Shown: positions 35,106 to 43,877 of the stretch, in pieces
Numbering within the stretch: position 1 is the first letter of the stretch
Layout: the number at the start of each line of letters is the position of its first letter
Source: an uncultured Collinsella sp.
GTDB taxonomy: Bacteria > Actinomycetota > Coriobacteriia > Coriobacteriales > Coriobacteriaceae
Reading direction: 5' to 3'
Assembly: GCA_900756765.1 (NCBI GenBank)
Contig: CAAELE010000022.1
Location: 1 to 64,000, forward strand
DNA length: 64,000 nucleotides
Program-made: the position numbers and the translations under genes
Notes under the pieces: model-generated
Seen by the model: only the letters and a program-made list of their open reading frames with translations
The model's database searches: none
Told to the model about the DNA's origin: nothing

Positions 35106-36875
35106 ATGGCAGCCTTGTTCACGACCCCCAAACGCAATGACACTACCGCCGGAACCCATGTTGCCGAACCCGACGTTCGCCGTCGCATAGGACTCGCGCA
35201 CGGCAGCTGGCGCCGCGTGACGCGCCGCATCGTCGCGGGCGCCGTGTGCGCGCTCACGGTGAGCTCGCTGCTCATGCCGAGCGTCTCGCTCGCAGCGGAA
35301 TGGGTCAAGGTCGGCGGCAACAAGTACAACACCGCGGCGAGCGACGAGGCCGGTACCTGGTCGTGGGACGGCGCCGACGACTTGAAGCTCAACAACTATA
35401 ACGGCGGCGAGATCCAGGCCGCAGGCAAGCTCAACGTGAATTACTCGGGAACCAACATCGTCACTGCCGAATGGATCGAAAGCATCAACGTTTCTCATGG
35501 CACTAACGAGAATGCCGAGCTCAATATCCAAGGCGACGCGGGCAGCACGCTCAGCGTGACATCTACTGAGGACGCTATCCTCTCCACGGGTAATATCAAC
35601 ATCGACGGAGCCGGATCCGTCAACGCCACGAGCACTGGGTTTGATGCCATCAATGCCGGGGGTGATCTCGCTATCAAAGGTTCGGGCAACGTCAACGCCA
35701 CGGGTGCATCGGATGGCATCAGGGCAAACGGCAATATCACGATTGACGACAGCGGAGCCGTCACCGCCAGGGCTACCGAGGACAAGGGTATTGGAACCGA
35801 CAAGAACCTCACCATCAAGGGTGGCGGGACGGTCGAGGCAAGCTCAGCTGATGGTGAGGCCCTTTGGAGCGGCGGCAATATCAACATCTCGGACGGCAGC
35901 CAGGTCAAGGCAAGCTCCGAGAAAGACGCTGCCGTCGAGGCCAAGGGCAGCCTCGCAGCCACAAACGCCTCCCTCAACGTAAACGGTGTTGAATATGGCG
36001 TCTATGCCCACAAGGGCATCACCCTCGATCATGCAAACGTGACGGTCCGTGCAGGTAAAGGCAGATACGGTGGCGCCATCGCCCTCTTCACCTACCAGGA
36101 CGACATCGTCGTCAAGAACGGCTCCACCGTGGACGCGTTTGCGGAAGGCGAGGTTTCGGCTGCATTCTCCACCAGAAACGATCGACCCAACGAGAAGGGT
36201 GGCCACATCTACATCAGCGACTCCGTTGTCAAGGCCATAGCCCGCTATGTCGAGAACGGCGACGGCCCCACCCCCTACAGCGAAAACCAAGATGGCGAGA
36301 CGAGCCCCGAGCCCCAAGGCGAGAACATCGGCATCATCGCCCAGACCGGCGAGGGCGTCACACCCGCAGTCATCTCGATCATCCGCAGCAAGGTAACGGC
36401 CGAAGGAGATACAGCGGCAATCTTTGCCCGTGCCATGAGCGCTGACGGCAAGACAATCGGCACCATCAAGATTGAGAACGCCGCCATCCAGACGCCCGAA
36501 GGCGGCAAGGTCATTGACTATCGCAAGCTCCGTAACGGCATCTACGAGGCAGGCCAAGCCATCGGCACGGGCGACGCTGTGATCGACTCCCCCTATAACG
36601 AAGCTGTCGCCAAGAGCATGGTCATCGCACCTCCCGAGGTAGCCAAGCCGGAAGACCCCAAGCCCGACGAGACCAAGCCCGCGGAGTCCAAGCAGGACCC
36701 CAAGCCCGAGGGCGCAAAGACGACCAAGACCGTTGCGGTTGCAACCACGAAGGCCAAGGCCACCGGCGTGCTCGCGGCAACCGGCGACACCTCGGGTGCG
36801 GCCATCGTGGCAACCGTCCTTGCGGGAACAGCCGCTATCGCCGCAGGCACCATGGCGAGCCGCAAACGCTCGTAG
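35106..36875 (+). CDS. Wall-anchored beta-helix surface protein, copy 2
   Basis: A 589-residue paralogue of the preceding gene with the same parts in the same order: signal with VCALTVSSLLMPSVSLAA, beta-helix-like repeats (GNINIDGAGSVNATSTGFDA, GDLAIKGSGNVNATGASDGI), a Lys/Pro/Glu spacer, LAATGD, membrane helix and RKRS. The signal, middle and tail are nearly identical to copy 1, while the first repeats differ more, which suggests either faster change there or exchange between copies. No sortase gene is in the window. A strong terminator follows at 36933. Confidence 0.85.
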   Translation: MAALFTTPKRNDTTAGTHVAEPDVRRRIGLAHGSWRRVTRRIVAGAVCALTVSSLLMPSVSLAAEWVKVGGNKYNTAASDEAGTWSWDGADDLKLNNYNGGEIQAAGKLNVNYSGTNIVTAEWIESINVSHGTNENAELNIQGDAGSTLSVTSTEDAILSTGNINIDGAGSVNATSTGFDAINAGGDLAIKGSGNVNATGASDGIRANGNITIDDSGAVTARATEDKGIGTDKNLTIKGGGTVEASSADGEALWSGGNINISDGSQVKASSEKDAAVEAKGSLAATNASLNVNGVEYGVYAHKGITLDHANVTVRAGKGRYGGAIALFTYQDDIVVKNGSTVDAFAEGEVSAAFSTRNDRPNEKGGHIYISDSVVKAIARYVENGDGPTPYSENQDGETSPEPQGENIGIIAQTGEGVTPAVISIIRSKVTAEGDTAAIFARAMSADGKTIGTIKIENAAIQTPEGGKVIDYRKLRNGIYEAGQAIGTGDAVIDSPYNEAVAKSMVIAPPEVAKPEDPKPDETKPAESKQDPKPEGAKTTKTVAVATTKAKATGVLAATGDTSGAAIVATVLAGTAAIAAGTMASRKRS

Positions 36876-36932
36876 ACGCCTCTGCGCACATGGCAGCTCC
36901 CGCGAAGACCCTGAGTCCCAGCACCGTTTAAC

Positions 36933-36972
36933 AACGCCACCGCCGAGCTCCCCTCCGGCGGTGGCGTTTTCC
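36933..36972 (+). terminator. Terminator after the second surface protein
   Basis: AACGCCACCGCCG, an 11-base loop and CGGCGGTGGCGTT followed by TTCC; a perfect 13-bp stem. Confidence 0.85.
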
Positions 36973-37082
36973 ATATGCGTCCGCAGGGTATGCACGAGAT
37001 TGTCTTTTGTCTAGCCCAACCTGCATGAGCCGGCGTGCGACAATGGGGGCCGTCGATATCACAACGTCGAGAGAAGCCCGTC

Positions 37083-37748
37083 ATGGAAGCGCATCAAAAG
37101 CAGATAACCGTTCATGCACAGCATGCCGAAAGCGCACCAGTCATCTATCTTCCCGTGGTCATGGGCGACGGCGCGGAGGTTTATGAACGCTGCCGAGAGC
37201 TCAACTGCCCGCCCTTCACGCTTGTCGGCATTGGCAGCCTCAACTGGAATCGCGAGCTGAGCCCCTGGGGATGCGACGGAACCGTGCGCGATGCCGAGCC
37301 CTTTGGCGGTCAGGCTTCCGGATTTCTCGATGAGCTGTTGAACTGGATAATCCCAGAGGCCGAGTCGTCGCTTCCTCAGCCGCCCACCTGGCGCGGCATT
37401 GCCGGCTACTCGCTCGCGGGCCTCTTCGCGCTCTGGTCCCTCTGGCAAACCGACGCCTTTAGCCGCGCCGCAAGCGCATCGGGGTCGTTGTGGTTTCCCG
37501 ACTTTGTCGATCGCGCCAGCACGGCCCCTTTTGCCGGCAACCCGCAGGCCGTCTATCTGTCACTCGGCAAAAAGGAGACCAAGACACCCAACCGCATGAT
37601 GCGGCATGTACTCGACGACACACGCGCGATGGAAGCGTTGCTCGTCGCGCGCGGCATTCCAACAACGCTGGAGCTCAACCCCGGCAATCACTTTGCCCAA
37701 ACCGATCTGCGCATGGCACGTGGCATCCACTGGATATTGACGCATTAA
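37083..37748 (+). CDS. Alpha/beta hydrolase, putative esterase (IroE-like)
   Basis: A 221-residue cytoplasmic hydrolase. The nucleophile elbow is GYSLAGLFALW, preceded by TWRGIAG, and the catalytic His is in ELNPGNHFAQTD near the end, as in the esterase group that includes siderophore (enterobactin/salmochelin) esterases. The Asp/Glu member of the triad is less certain. No siderophore genes are nearby, so the substrate is open. ATG at 37083 is selected on family start. It is a single gene bounded by terminators on both sides. Confidence 0.75.
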   Translation: MEAHQKQITVHAQHAESAPVIYLPVVMGDGAEVYERCRELNCPPFTLVGIGSLNWNRELSPWGCDGTVRDAEPFGGQASGFLDELLNWIIPEAESSLPQPPTWRGIAGYSLAGLFALWSLWQTDAFSRAASASGSLWFPDFVDRASTAPFAGNPQAVYLSLGKKETKTPNRMMRHVLDDTRAMEALLVARGIPTTLELNPGNHFAQTDLRMARGIHWILTH

Positions 37749-37790
37749 AAATGACGCCCGCGCGTACGCATGGGCGCCATTTTTTGATTC
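37747..37790. terminator. Bidirectional terminator between esterase and uracil permease
   Basis: AAAATGACGCCC, a 12-base loop and GGGCGCCATTTTTT pair with one mismatch; A- and T-runs serve both convergent genes. Confidence 0.75.
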
Positions 37791-37805
37791 AGCTGGACGC
37801 AGTTG

Positions 37806-39140
37806 TTACTCAGCAGCCTCCTCAAGCTCGGAGACATCAAACTCAAAGTCGTTACCCGGTAGGATGGCATTGAGCACAATGCCCACCAGCGAACCCACGG
37901 CAAGACCCGAAAGCGAAATGGTCACGCCGCCCAGCTCCAACACGATAGCACCGGCAGTGCTGTAAGCAATGCCGAGTGAAAGCACCAGCACCAGAGCGGC
38001 CACCAGCACGTTGCGGTTGTTCTGGAAATCGACCTGGTTCTCGATGAGGTTGCGGACGCCCACGGCGCTGATCATGCCATAGAGCACGAGAGACACGCCG
38101 CCGATCACACACGCCGGCATGGCCGCAATGACAGCCGCGAACTTGGGGCAGAACGAGAGCACAATGGCACAACATGCGGCAATGCGAATCACGCGCGGGT
38201 CAAACACACGCGTTAGGGCAAGCACACCGGTGTTCTCGCCATAGGTGGTGTTAGCCGGAGCGCCAAAGAGCGATGCGAGAATGGTCGCCAGGCCGTCGCC
38301 AAGCAGCGTGCGATGCAGGCCAGGATCGGCGATGTAGTTACGCTCGCAAGTGGAGCCGATAGCCGAGATATCACCGATATGCTCGATCATGGTCGCAAAT
38401 GCCAGCGGCATAATGGTGATGATGGCCGTCGTGGCAAGACCGCTATCGAACTGAGGCCCAAAGAGCGCAAACACGGTGTTGTCCCACACGATGGGCAAGC
38501 CAACCCAGGGAGCGGCTGCGACGCCAGAGAAGTCGACCTCGCCCAGCGCAGCCGCAACGGCATAGCTCACCACAACGCCCAGCAAAATCGGCACGATCTT
38601 GACCATACCGCGACCCCAAATGTTGCAGATCACGATAACGGCAACGGCGACAACGGCAACAAGCCAGTTGGTCTGGCAATTAGCGATGGCAGAGCTTGCC
38701 AAGATCAGGCCGATGGAAATGACGATGGGGCCGGTCACCACCGGCGGAAAGAAGCGCATGACACGCTTGGCGCCAAACGCGCGGAAGAGCGCCGCCAACA
38801 CCGGATAGAGCAGACCGGCACAGGCTACGCCCAGGCAGGCGTAGGGTAAAAGCTCGGCCTCACCGTTGGGCGCGATGGCGGCATAGCCCGCAATAAAGGC
38901 AAACGAAGACCCCAGAAACGCGGGCACCTTACCGCGCGATAGGAAGTGGAAGAGCAGCGTGCCCAGGCCGGCAAACAAAAGCGTTGCCGAAACCGAGAGA
39001 CCGGTGAGCACGGGCACCAACACCGTGGCGCCAAACATGGCAAACAGGTGCTGCAGACCGAGCAAAAACATGCGCGGGCGACCGAGCGACGACGCATCGT
39101 AGATGGCATCGGCGACGGCGGGCGTCGAGGATTGGGACAT
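37806..39140 (-). CDS. uraA: Uracil/xanthine permease, NCS2 family
   Basis: A 444-residue nucleobase:H+ symporter of the UraA branch. Key segments are LGLQHLFAMFGATVLVPVLT near the N-terminus, the pseudo-hairpin AFIAGYAAIAPNGEAEL, PLAFATMIEHIGDISAIGS (substrate-binding Glu) and GAPANTTYGENTGVLALTRV, the uracil-binding QNx/GENT motif. ATG at 39140 follows AAAGGACA. With upp at 14611 it would provide uracil salvage, although the genes are not linked here. Confidence 0.92.
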   Translation of the reverse strand: MSQSSTPAVADAIYDASSLGRPRMFLLGLQHLFAMFGATVLVPVLTGLSVSATLLFAGLGTLLFHFLSRGKVPAFLGSSFAFIAGYAAIAPNGEAELLPYACLGVACAGLLYPVLAALFRAFGAKRVMRFFPPVVTGPIVISIGLILASSAIANCQTNWLVAVVAVAVIVICNIWGRGMVKIVPILLGVVVSYAVAAALGEVDFSGVAAAPWVGLPIVWDNTVFALFGPQFDSGLATTAIITIMPLAFATMIEHIGDISAIGSTCERNYIADPGLHRTLLGDGLATILASLFGAPANTTYGENTGVLALTRVFDPRVIRIAACCAIVLSFCPKFAAVIAAMPACVIGGVSLVLYGMISAVGVRNLIENQVDFQNNRNVLVAALVLVLSLGIAYSTAGAIVLELGGVTISLSGLAVGSLVGIVLNAILPGNDFEFDVSELEEAAE

Positions 39141-39262
39141 GGATGTCCTTTCATAATGGAAGGGCGCCCGGGCATATCGGATTACCTGCCCGAACGATAC
39201 GATCCGAACCATTGTACGCGATACGCAACGTCTCGCACGCGCCGCCCCCGCGAACGGCGGCA

Positions 39263-40396
39263 CTACTTCCAAACGCGCTCGGCAATGCGCCTAACCAGCG
39301 CAATCTTTGCCCACTGTTCGTCCTCGGTCAGCTTGTTGCCGATCTCGCAGCTGGCAAAGCCACACTGGGGCGACAGGTACAGGTTCTCGAGCGGCACGTA
39401 CTTTGCGGCTTCGCGGATGCGCTCGACGATAACATCCTCGTTCTCGAGCTCTGCCGCCTTGGTGGTTACCAAGCCCAGCACGACCTTCTTGCCCGGGGCA
39501 ACGTACTTGAGCGGCTCAAAACCGCCGGCGCGCGGCGTATCGAACTCCAGGTAGAATGCGTCGACGTCCTCATGTGCAAACAGGTACGGCGCGATGGGGT
39601 CATAGCCGCCCTCGAAAGCATAGGTAGAGTGGTAGTTGCCGCGGCACACGTGCGTGTTAATGACGAGGTCGTCGGGCTTGTCCTCGATGGCGGCGTTGTT
39701 GAGCGCCACGCCCAGCTCGCTCACCCTTTGCAGGTCAACCGGGCTCATGCCAGTCTTGGACACAAAGTCGGTATCGCAGTAAATGCCCCAGGTGCAGTCA
39801 TCAAACTGGATATTGCGACAACCGGCGGCGTACAGGTCGGCGATCACCGTGCGATAAGCGGCTGCAATTGCGTCGGCAAGTTCCTCATCGGTCTTATAGA
39901 CGGCGCGCAGGCTCTCCTGCTGGCCATCGCAGCGGTCGAGCGTAACCTCCGAGAACGTCTGGATCGGCGCCGGAATGGTCTGGCGCGCAACCTGACCCTC
40001 CCCCTCGAGTGCCTTGACAAACTTAAAGTGCTCGACGAAGGGGTGGTTCTCGCCGCTGATGGGGCCGGTCACCACGGCGGTGTCAGCCGTGGTCTCCTCG
40101 TCGTGGAACATATAGCCCGTACGCGAGGTGCGGCGTTCAATGCCGTTGAGCCCCCACATAAAGTCGAGGTGCCAGTAACTGCGACGAAACTCGCCATCGG
40201 TAATCACCTGCAGGCCAGCGGCCTTTTGCTTGTCCACCAGGTCGCGAATAGCCTCATCCTCGACGGCCTTAAGCCCCTCGGCATCAAGCGTGCCTGCCGC
40301 ATAGGCAGCGCGGGCATCCTTTACGGCCTGCGGACGAAGAAAGCTGCCGACGATATCAGCGCGAAACGGCGCGTTCGGTTGAATTGAAGTGCTCAT
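39263..40396 (-). CDS. MetE-like cobalamin-independent methionine synthase family protein (YxjG type)
   Basis: A 377-residue (beta/alpha)8 barrel equal to the C-terminal catalytic half of MetE only. Zinc ligands appear as HVCRGNYHS and LSPQCGFASCE, with a further conserved FDDCTWG and TFLEFDTPRAGGFEPL-like region (DAFYLEFDTPRAGG). Such short forms transfer methyl groups to homocysteine or act in sulfur metabolism with other donors. ATG at 40396 follows AAAGGGAG. The gene upstream on the same strand is a LysR regulator that may control it, as MetR/CysB-type proteins do. Confidence 0.85.
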   Translation of the reverse strand: MSTSIQPNAPFRADIVGSFLRPQAVKDARAAYAAGTLDAEGLKAVEDEAIRDLVDKQKAAGLQVITDGEFRRSYWHLDFMWGLNGIERRTSRTGYMFHDEETTADTAVVTGPISGENHPFVEHFKFVKALEGEGQVARQTIPAPIQTFSEVTLDRCDGQQESLRAVYKTDEELADAIAAAYRTVIADLYAAGCRNIQFDDCTWGIYCDTDFVSKTGMSPVDLQRVSELGVALNNAAIEDKPDDLVINTHVCRGNYHSTYAFEGGYDPIAPYLFAHEDVDAFYLEFDTPRAGGFEPLKYVAPGKKVVLGLVTTKAAELENEDVIVERIREAAKYVPLENLYLSPQCGFASCEIGNKLTEDEQWAKIALVRRIAERVWK

Positions 40397-40551
40397 AGAT
40401 ATCTCCCTTTGCATTGGTTGCTTTACTGGGACAGAGTATGAGCGCTCATATAGCCATCGTAAAATATACGTTTATAACAGTTTGATATAGATGCTTCCTA
40501 TATCAGTTGGGACTGTCATGAAGAGATTTGACCTGTGCAGGACGCAGCAGT

Positions 40552-41448
40552 CTAGATATGCTGACGGATCGCGTCGATATAGGCCTGCCCGTAGCGCGTA
40601 AGTGTCGTGTTCTTGCGCGTGATAATGCCGATCTCCATGTACTCGTCTACATCGAGCGGAATCGAGATGATGCCGGGGCCGTTAAGTTCATGGCTGATCA
40701 CGCCCGAACACACCGTGTAGCCGTTGAGGCCCATGGCCAGGTTGAACAGCGTCGCACGGTCGCGCACGCGGATATTCTTGCGACGCTCAAACGTCGAGGT
40801 CAGCTCCTCGGAATAGTAAAACGAGTTGTAACTGCCCTGCTCGTAGGATAAAAACGGATAGTCTTCCAGATCCTCGAGCGTCACGCTGGCGTGGTCCGCC
40901 AGTGGATGGTCGGCGCATACAAAGACATGCGGCTTGGCGCAGAAGAGCCCCTCGAACACGAGCTCGTTGGCCGCTAGCATGCGCTCGATAACCTCGCGGT
41001 TATGCTCGGATAGATACAGGATGCCCAGCTCGCTTTTCATGTGCGCGACATCCTCGATAATCTCGTGGGTCTGCTCCTCGCGCAGGGTGAAGTCGTAACG
41101 TGCGGCATCGAACTCGCGGATCACGTCAACAAACGCGTTAACGGCAAAGGAATAATGCTGGCAGCTCACACTAAAATGCGGCACCTGCTCGGATGTGCCC
41201 TTGTACTTGCCCTCGAGCAGGTCGGCCTGGTCGAGTACCTGGCGCGCATAGCCCAAGAAGGTCTCGCCTTCCTCGGACACAACGACGCCCTTGTTAGTGC
41301 GCTCAAAGATGTGCACGCCCATCTCGTTTTCGAGATCGCGAATCGATGCGGTAATCGAAGGCTGCGACACAAAGAGCCGGCGCGAGGCCTCGGTGATGCT
41401 GCCGCATTCGGCAACTTTGACGACATATCTAAGCTGTTGGAGCTTCAT
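40552..41448 (-). CDS. LysR-family regulator, possible methionine/cysteine control
   Basis: A 298-residue LysR protein. The winged helix is LQQLRYVVKVAECGSITEAS with LFVSQPSITASIRDLENEMG, followed by a two-lobe effector domain (FSVSCQHYSFAVNAFVDVIR, FVCADHPLADHASVTLEDLE). ATG at 41448 has AAGGAGG; the longer frame is not family-like. It overlaps no gene but lies 10 bp after the HAD phosphatase and 155 bp before the MetE-like gene. Control of the latter is an inference from position. Confidence 0.88.
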   Translation of the reverse strand: MKLQQLRYVVKVAECGSITEASRRLFVSQPSITASIRDLENEMGVHIFERTNKGVVVSEEGETFLGYARQVLDQADLLEGKYKGTSEQVPHFSVSCQHYSFAVNAFVDVIREFDAARYDFTLREEQTHEIIEDVAHMKSELGILYLSEHNREVIERMLAANELVFEGLFCAKPHVFVCADHPLADHASVTLEDLEDYPFLSYEQGSYNSFYYSEELTSTFERRKNIRVRDRATLFNLAMGLNGYTVCSGVISHELNGPGIISIPLDVDEYMEIGIITRKNTTLTRYGQAYIDAIRQHI

Positions 41449-41458
41449 AACGCCCTCC

Positions 41459-42367
41459 TTAGGCGTTCGCGGTGCCCGAGTAAGTCGTGTCCATCTGACG
41501 CATAAACGACGGCATCTCCCCCGTCGCGGCGCAGGCGGCAATCTGATGCAGAGCCCCGGCAACCGCATCGTCTGCCGCAGCGCCGATATGCCAGCGCGCG
41601 GCAGCCATGACGGCCTCGTTGGCATTGGCGACTGCAACGGAGTTGGGAACGGCACCGATCATGGGCAGATCGTTATCGGAATCACCAAATACGGCCACCT
41701 CATCGGGCGTCAGGCCCAAAGCGCGCGCCAGCTCCAGCGCAGCGCAGCCCTTGTCCCAACCGGCCGGGAGAATATCGAATAGGCGCACGCGGTTGTTGGG
41801 AAACACAAGCGAGAGCTCCGGCACCTCGGCGGCAATGCGGTCGCGCAGCTCAGCGAGCTCTTCGCGCGAGCGGGCGCTCCAGATATTCGCCTTGTATACC
41901 GGGGCATCATCGACAACAGGACGGCACGGAGCCTCTTCGCCCTTGAGCCATGCGTTGCCGCCCGACTCCATGGCGCGGCGCACGCGCTCGGGGTCGCTCG
42001 TCACACAATAGGCATCGTTGCCCCAAAAGTCATCACCCAGGCCGTAGACCTTCAGATACGTATCGTCGGTCTCTTGCTCCAAGTAGTCAGCCAAGCGCAT
42101 AAGGGCGGCGTTGTCGGTCGCATGCGAGGCTACCACCTCGCCGTCCACAAACATGACCTGGCCGTTGCAGAACGCGCCGGTCGAGAAGCACTCGGCGCGA
42201 TTGCGGAACATCCAGCCCATCGCGGAGGGCTGGCGACCCGAAACCGGGCCAAAGTGCAGACCCGCCGCCTGCATGGCATGAATGCCCTCGATGGCGTAGT
42301 CGCTGGCGCCGTCATGCCCGGCTGGAATCAGCGTATCGTCCATATCGGTCAGCACAAGTATAATCAT
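41459..42367 (-). CDS. HAD-superfamily phosphatase, Cof type
   Basis: A 302-residue HAD hydrolase of the Cof (IIB) subfamily, acting on small phosphorylated metabolites. The nucleophile motif is LVLTDMDDTLI, motif II VSGRQ, Lys motif III WDKGCAALELARALG, and motif IV FGDSDNDLPM. The alpha/beta cap (about residues 85-190) determines substrate and gives no clue. It probably forms an operon with the LysR gene downstream. Confidence 0.85.
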   Translation of the reverse strand: MIILVLTDMDDTLIPAGHDGASDYAIEGIHAMQAAGLHFGPVSGRQPSAMGWMFRNRAECFSTGAFCNGQVMFVDGEVVASHATDNAALMRLADYLEQETDDTYLKVYGLGDDFWGNDAYCVTSDPERVRRAMESGGNAWLKGEEAPCRPVVDDAPVYKANIWSARSREELAELRDRIAAEVPELSLVFPNNRVRLFDILPAGWDKGCAALELARALGLTPDEVAVFGDSDNDLPMIGAVPNSVAVANANEAVMAAARWHIGAAADDAVAGALHQIAACAATGEMPSFMRQMDTTYSGTANA

Positions 42368-42407
42368 AAGGCCCCCTCGGTCATTCTTAATCCCGTCTAT
42401 TGTACCG

Positions 42408-42509
42408 ACCTGCCAAAAAGAGACAGGTTTATATTGGCAGGTTTTATCTGGGAAAACGCAAAGCCCCAGTTGTTACCTGCCAAAATAAACCTGTCCCTTT
42501 TTGGCAGGT
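42408..42509. repeat. Large inverted repeat with 35-bp arms
   Basis: The left arm 42408-42442 (ACCTGCCAAAAAG, then GACAGGTTTATA) is an almost exact reverse complement of the right arm 42475-42509 (TAAACCTGTCCC, then TTTTTGGCAGGT), with two or three mismatches. Each arm is itself bounded by CCTGCCAA and TTGGCAGG. The 32-base centre contains a CTGGG / CCCAG hairpin. It occupies the divergent region between the HAD gene and the TPP riboswitch. Confidence 0.8.
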
Positions 42510-42538
42510 GCGCTAGTATAGGGAACAACAGATTCGAT

Positions 42539-42632
42539 GCGGGAGTGCCGGCGGTGCGAACCACAAGGCTGAGAGGGCATGGGGCCCAATCCTTTGAACC
42601 TGTCAGTTAATGCTGGCGTAGGGAGCATGCCG
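42539..42632 (+). promoter_or_regulatory. TPP riboswitch (THI element)
   Basis: The conserved pyrimidine-sensor motif CTGAGAGGGC, then CCTTTGAACCTGTCAGTTAATGCTGGCGTAGGGAGC-type core segments in the right order identify the thiamine pyrophosphate aptamer. It is followed at once by a terminator at 42641-42671, so control is by transcription attenuation of thiM and the two genes behind it. TPP binding should favour the terminator. Confidence 0.95.
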
Positions 42633-42640
42633 CCTTTTTA

Positions 42641-42671
42641 GGGGCGCTGTCTATGCACAGCGCCCCTTTTC
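42641..42671 (+). terminator. Attenuator terminator of the thi operon
   Basis: GGGGCGCTGT-CTATGC-ACAGCGCCCC followed by TTTTCT. It lies between the TPP aptamer and the AAGGAGG site of thiM. Confidence 0.9.
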
Positions 42672-42692
42672 TATGCCAAGGAGGCATGTGCA

Positions 42693-43532
42693 GTGATCGA
42701 TTCGAAACAGCTCAAGCAAAACGTGGTCAAGGCCGTGGAGGAGATTCGCGCCACCAATCCGATGGCGGGCTCCATCACCAACACGGTGACGATTGACTTT
42801 GTCGCCAACGCGCAGCTCGCCGTGGGTGGTTCGGCCGCCATGGTCTATCTGCCCGACGAGGGCGAGGCGCTCGTTGCCGGCGGCGGCGCCATCTATCTGA
42901 ACATGGGCACACTCTTCCCCATCTACGAGCAGACGATTCCCCGCGCGGCCAAGGCGGCACACGACGCCGGCAAGCCCTGGGTGCTCGATCCGGTGGGCCT
43001 GGGCATCGGCAGTCTGCGCACCCAGCTGGTAGGCGAACTCAAGCAGTACAAGCCCACCATCGTGCGCGGCAACGCCTCCGAGATTATCGCGCTCGCCGGC
43101 CTGTGGGGCCTTGAGGGCGAAGCGGCCGATCTGAGTCGCGTGCGCGGTGTCGATACCACCGACACGGTAGACGCCGCCCGCGGCGCCGCCGTGGCGCTCG
43201 CCCGCTACACCGGCGGCGCCGTTGTGGTCTCGGGCGAAGTCGACCTGATTACCGACGGCACGACCGTGGCCAAGTCCCACGGCGGCAGCCCGCTCATGTC
43301 CAAAATCACCGGCTGCGGTTGCTCGCAGGGCGGCGTGCTGGCCGTGTATGCCTGCGCCGCCGACCCGTTTACGGCGGCCATCTGCGGCACCGCCGCCTAC
43401 AACGTTGCCGGCACGCGTGCCGCCGCCGTTGCCGATGCCCCGGCAAGCTTTAAGGTCGCCTTTATCGACGAGCTCTACCGCGCGACCGCCCAGGACATTG
43501 CCGATAACCAACTCGAGCTCGAGGAGGCATAA
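42693..43532 (+). CDS. thiM: Hydroxyethylthiazole kinase
   Basis: A 279-residue kinase that phosphorylates the thiazole moiety for thiamine salvage. Family blocks are NTVTIDFVANAQLAVGGSAA, WVLDPVGLGIGSLR, IVRGNASEIIALAG and the ATP/anion-binding KITGCGCSQGGVLAVYA. The catalytic Cys region is intact. It starts with GTG behind AAGGAGG, under the TPP riboswitch. thiD is not in the operon and would be needed elsewhere for the pyrimidine branch. Confidence 0.94.
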   Translation: MIDSKQLKQNVVKAVEEIRATNPMAGSITNTVTIDFVANAQLAVGGSAAMVYLPDEGEALVAGGGAIYLNMGTLFPIYEQTIPRAAKAAHDAGKPWVLDPVGLGIGSLRTQLVGELKQYKPTIVRGNASEIIALAGLWGLEGEAADLSRVRGVDTTDTVDAARGAAVALARYTGGAVVVSGEVDLITDGTTVAKSHGGSPLMSKITGCGCSQGGVLAVYACAADPFTAAICGTAAYNVAGTRAAAVADAPASFKVAFIDELYRATAQDIADNQLELEEA

Positions 43533-43535
43533 GCC

Positions 43536-43877
43536 ATGTCCGAGCCCGCAACCAATGCCGGTATGAACACGCTCGTCGCCGTAGCCATCGCCCCGTGCGG
43601 CACCGGCGACGAGCTGTCCGCCGAGGTCGCCGAGGTCGTACGCGTCATTCGCGAGAGCGGCCTTCCCAACCGCACCACCTCGATGTTCACCGAGATCGAG
43701 GGTGACTGGGACGAAGTCATGCAGGTCGTGCGCGACGCAACCTTTGTGTTGGCGAGCAAGGGCATCCGCACCGAAGTCGTGCTCAAGGCCGATATTCGAC
43801 CCGGATTTACCGATACCATGACTGGCAAGCTCGAGCGCATGGAAGCGCAGATCAAAAAGCAGGAGGAAGCACAGTGA
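43536..43877 (+). CDS. Thiamine-binding protein, MTH1187/YkoF family
   Basis: A 113-residue ferredoxin-fold protein (NTLVAVAIAPCGTGDELSAE, SGLPNRTTSMFTEIEG, GIRTEVVLKADIRPG). The family binds thiamine or its hydroxymethylpyrimidine part and often sits in thiamine operons, as here between thiM and thiE. It overlaps thiE by four bases (GTGA), which indicates coupled translation. Biochemical role (carrier, sensor or chaperone) is not settled for the family. Confidence 0.85.
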   Translation: MSEPATNAGMNTLVAVAIAPCGTGDELSAEVAEVVRVIRESGLPNRTTSMFTEIEGDWDEVMQVVRDATFVLASKGIRTEVVLKADIRPGFTDTMTGKLERMEAQIKKQEEAQ

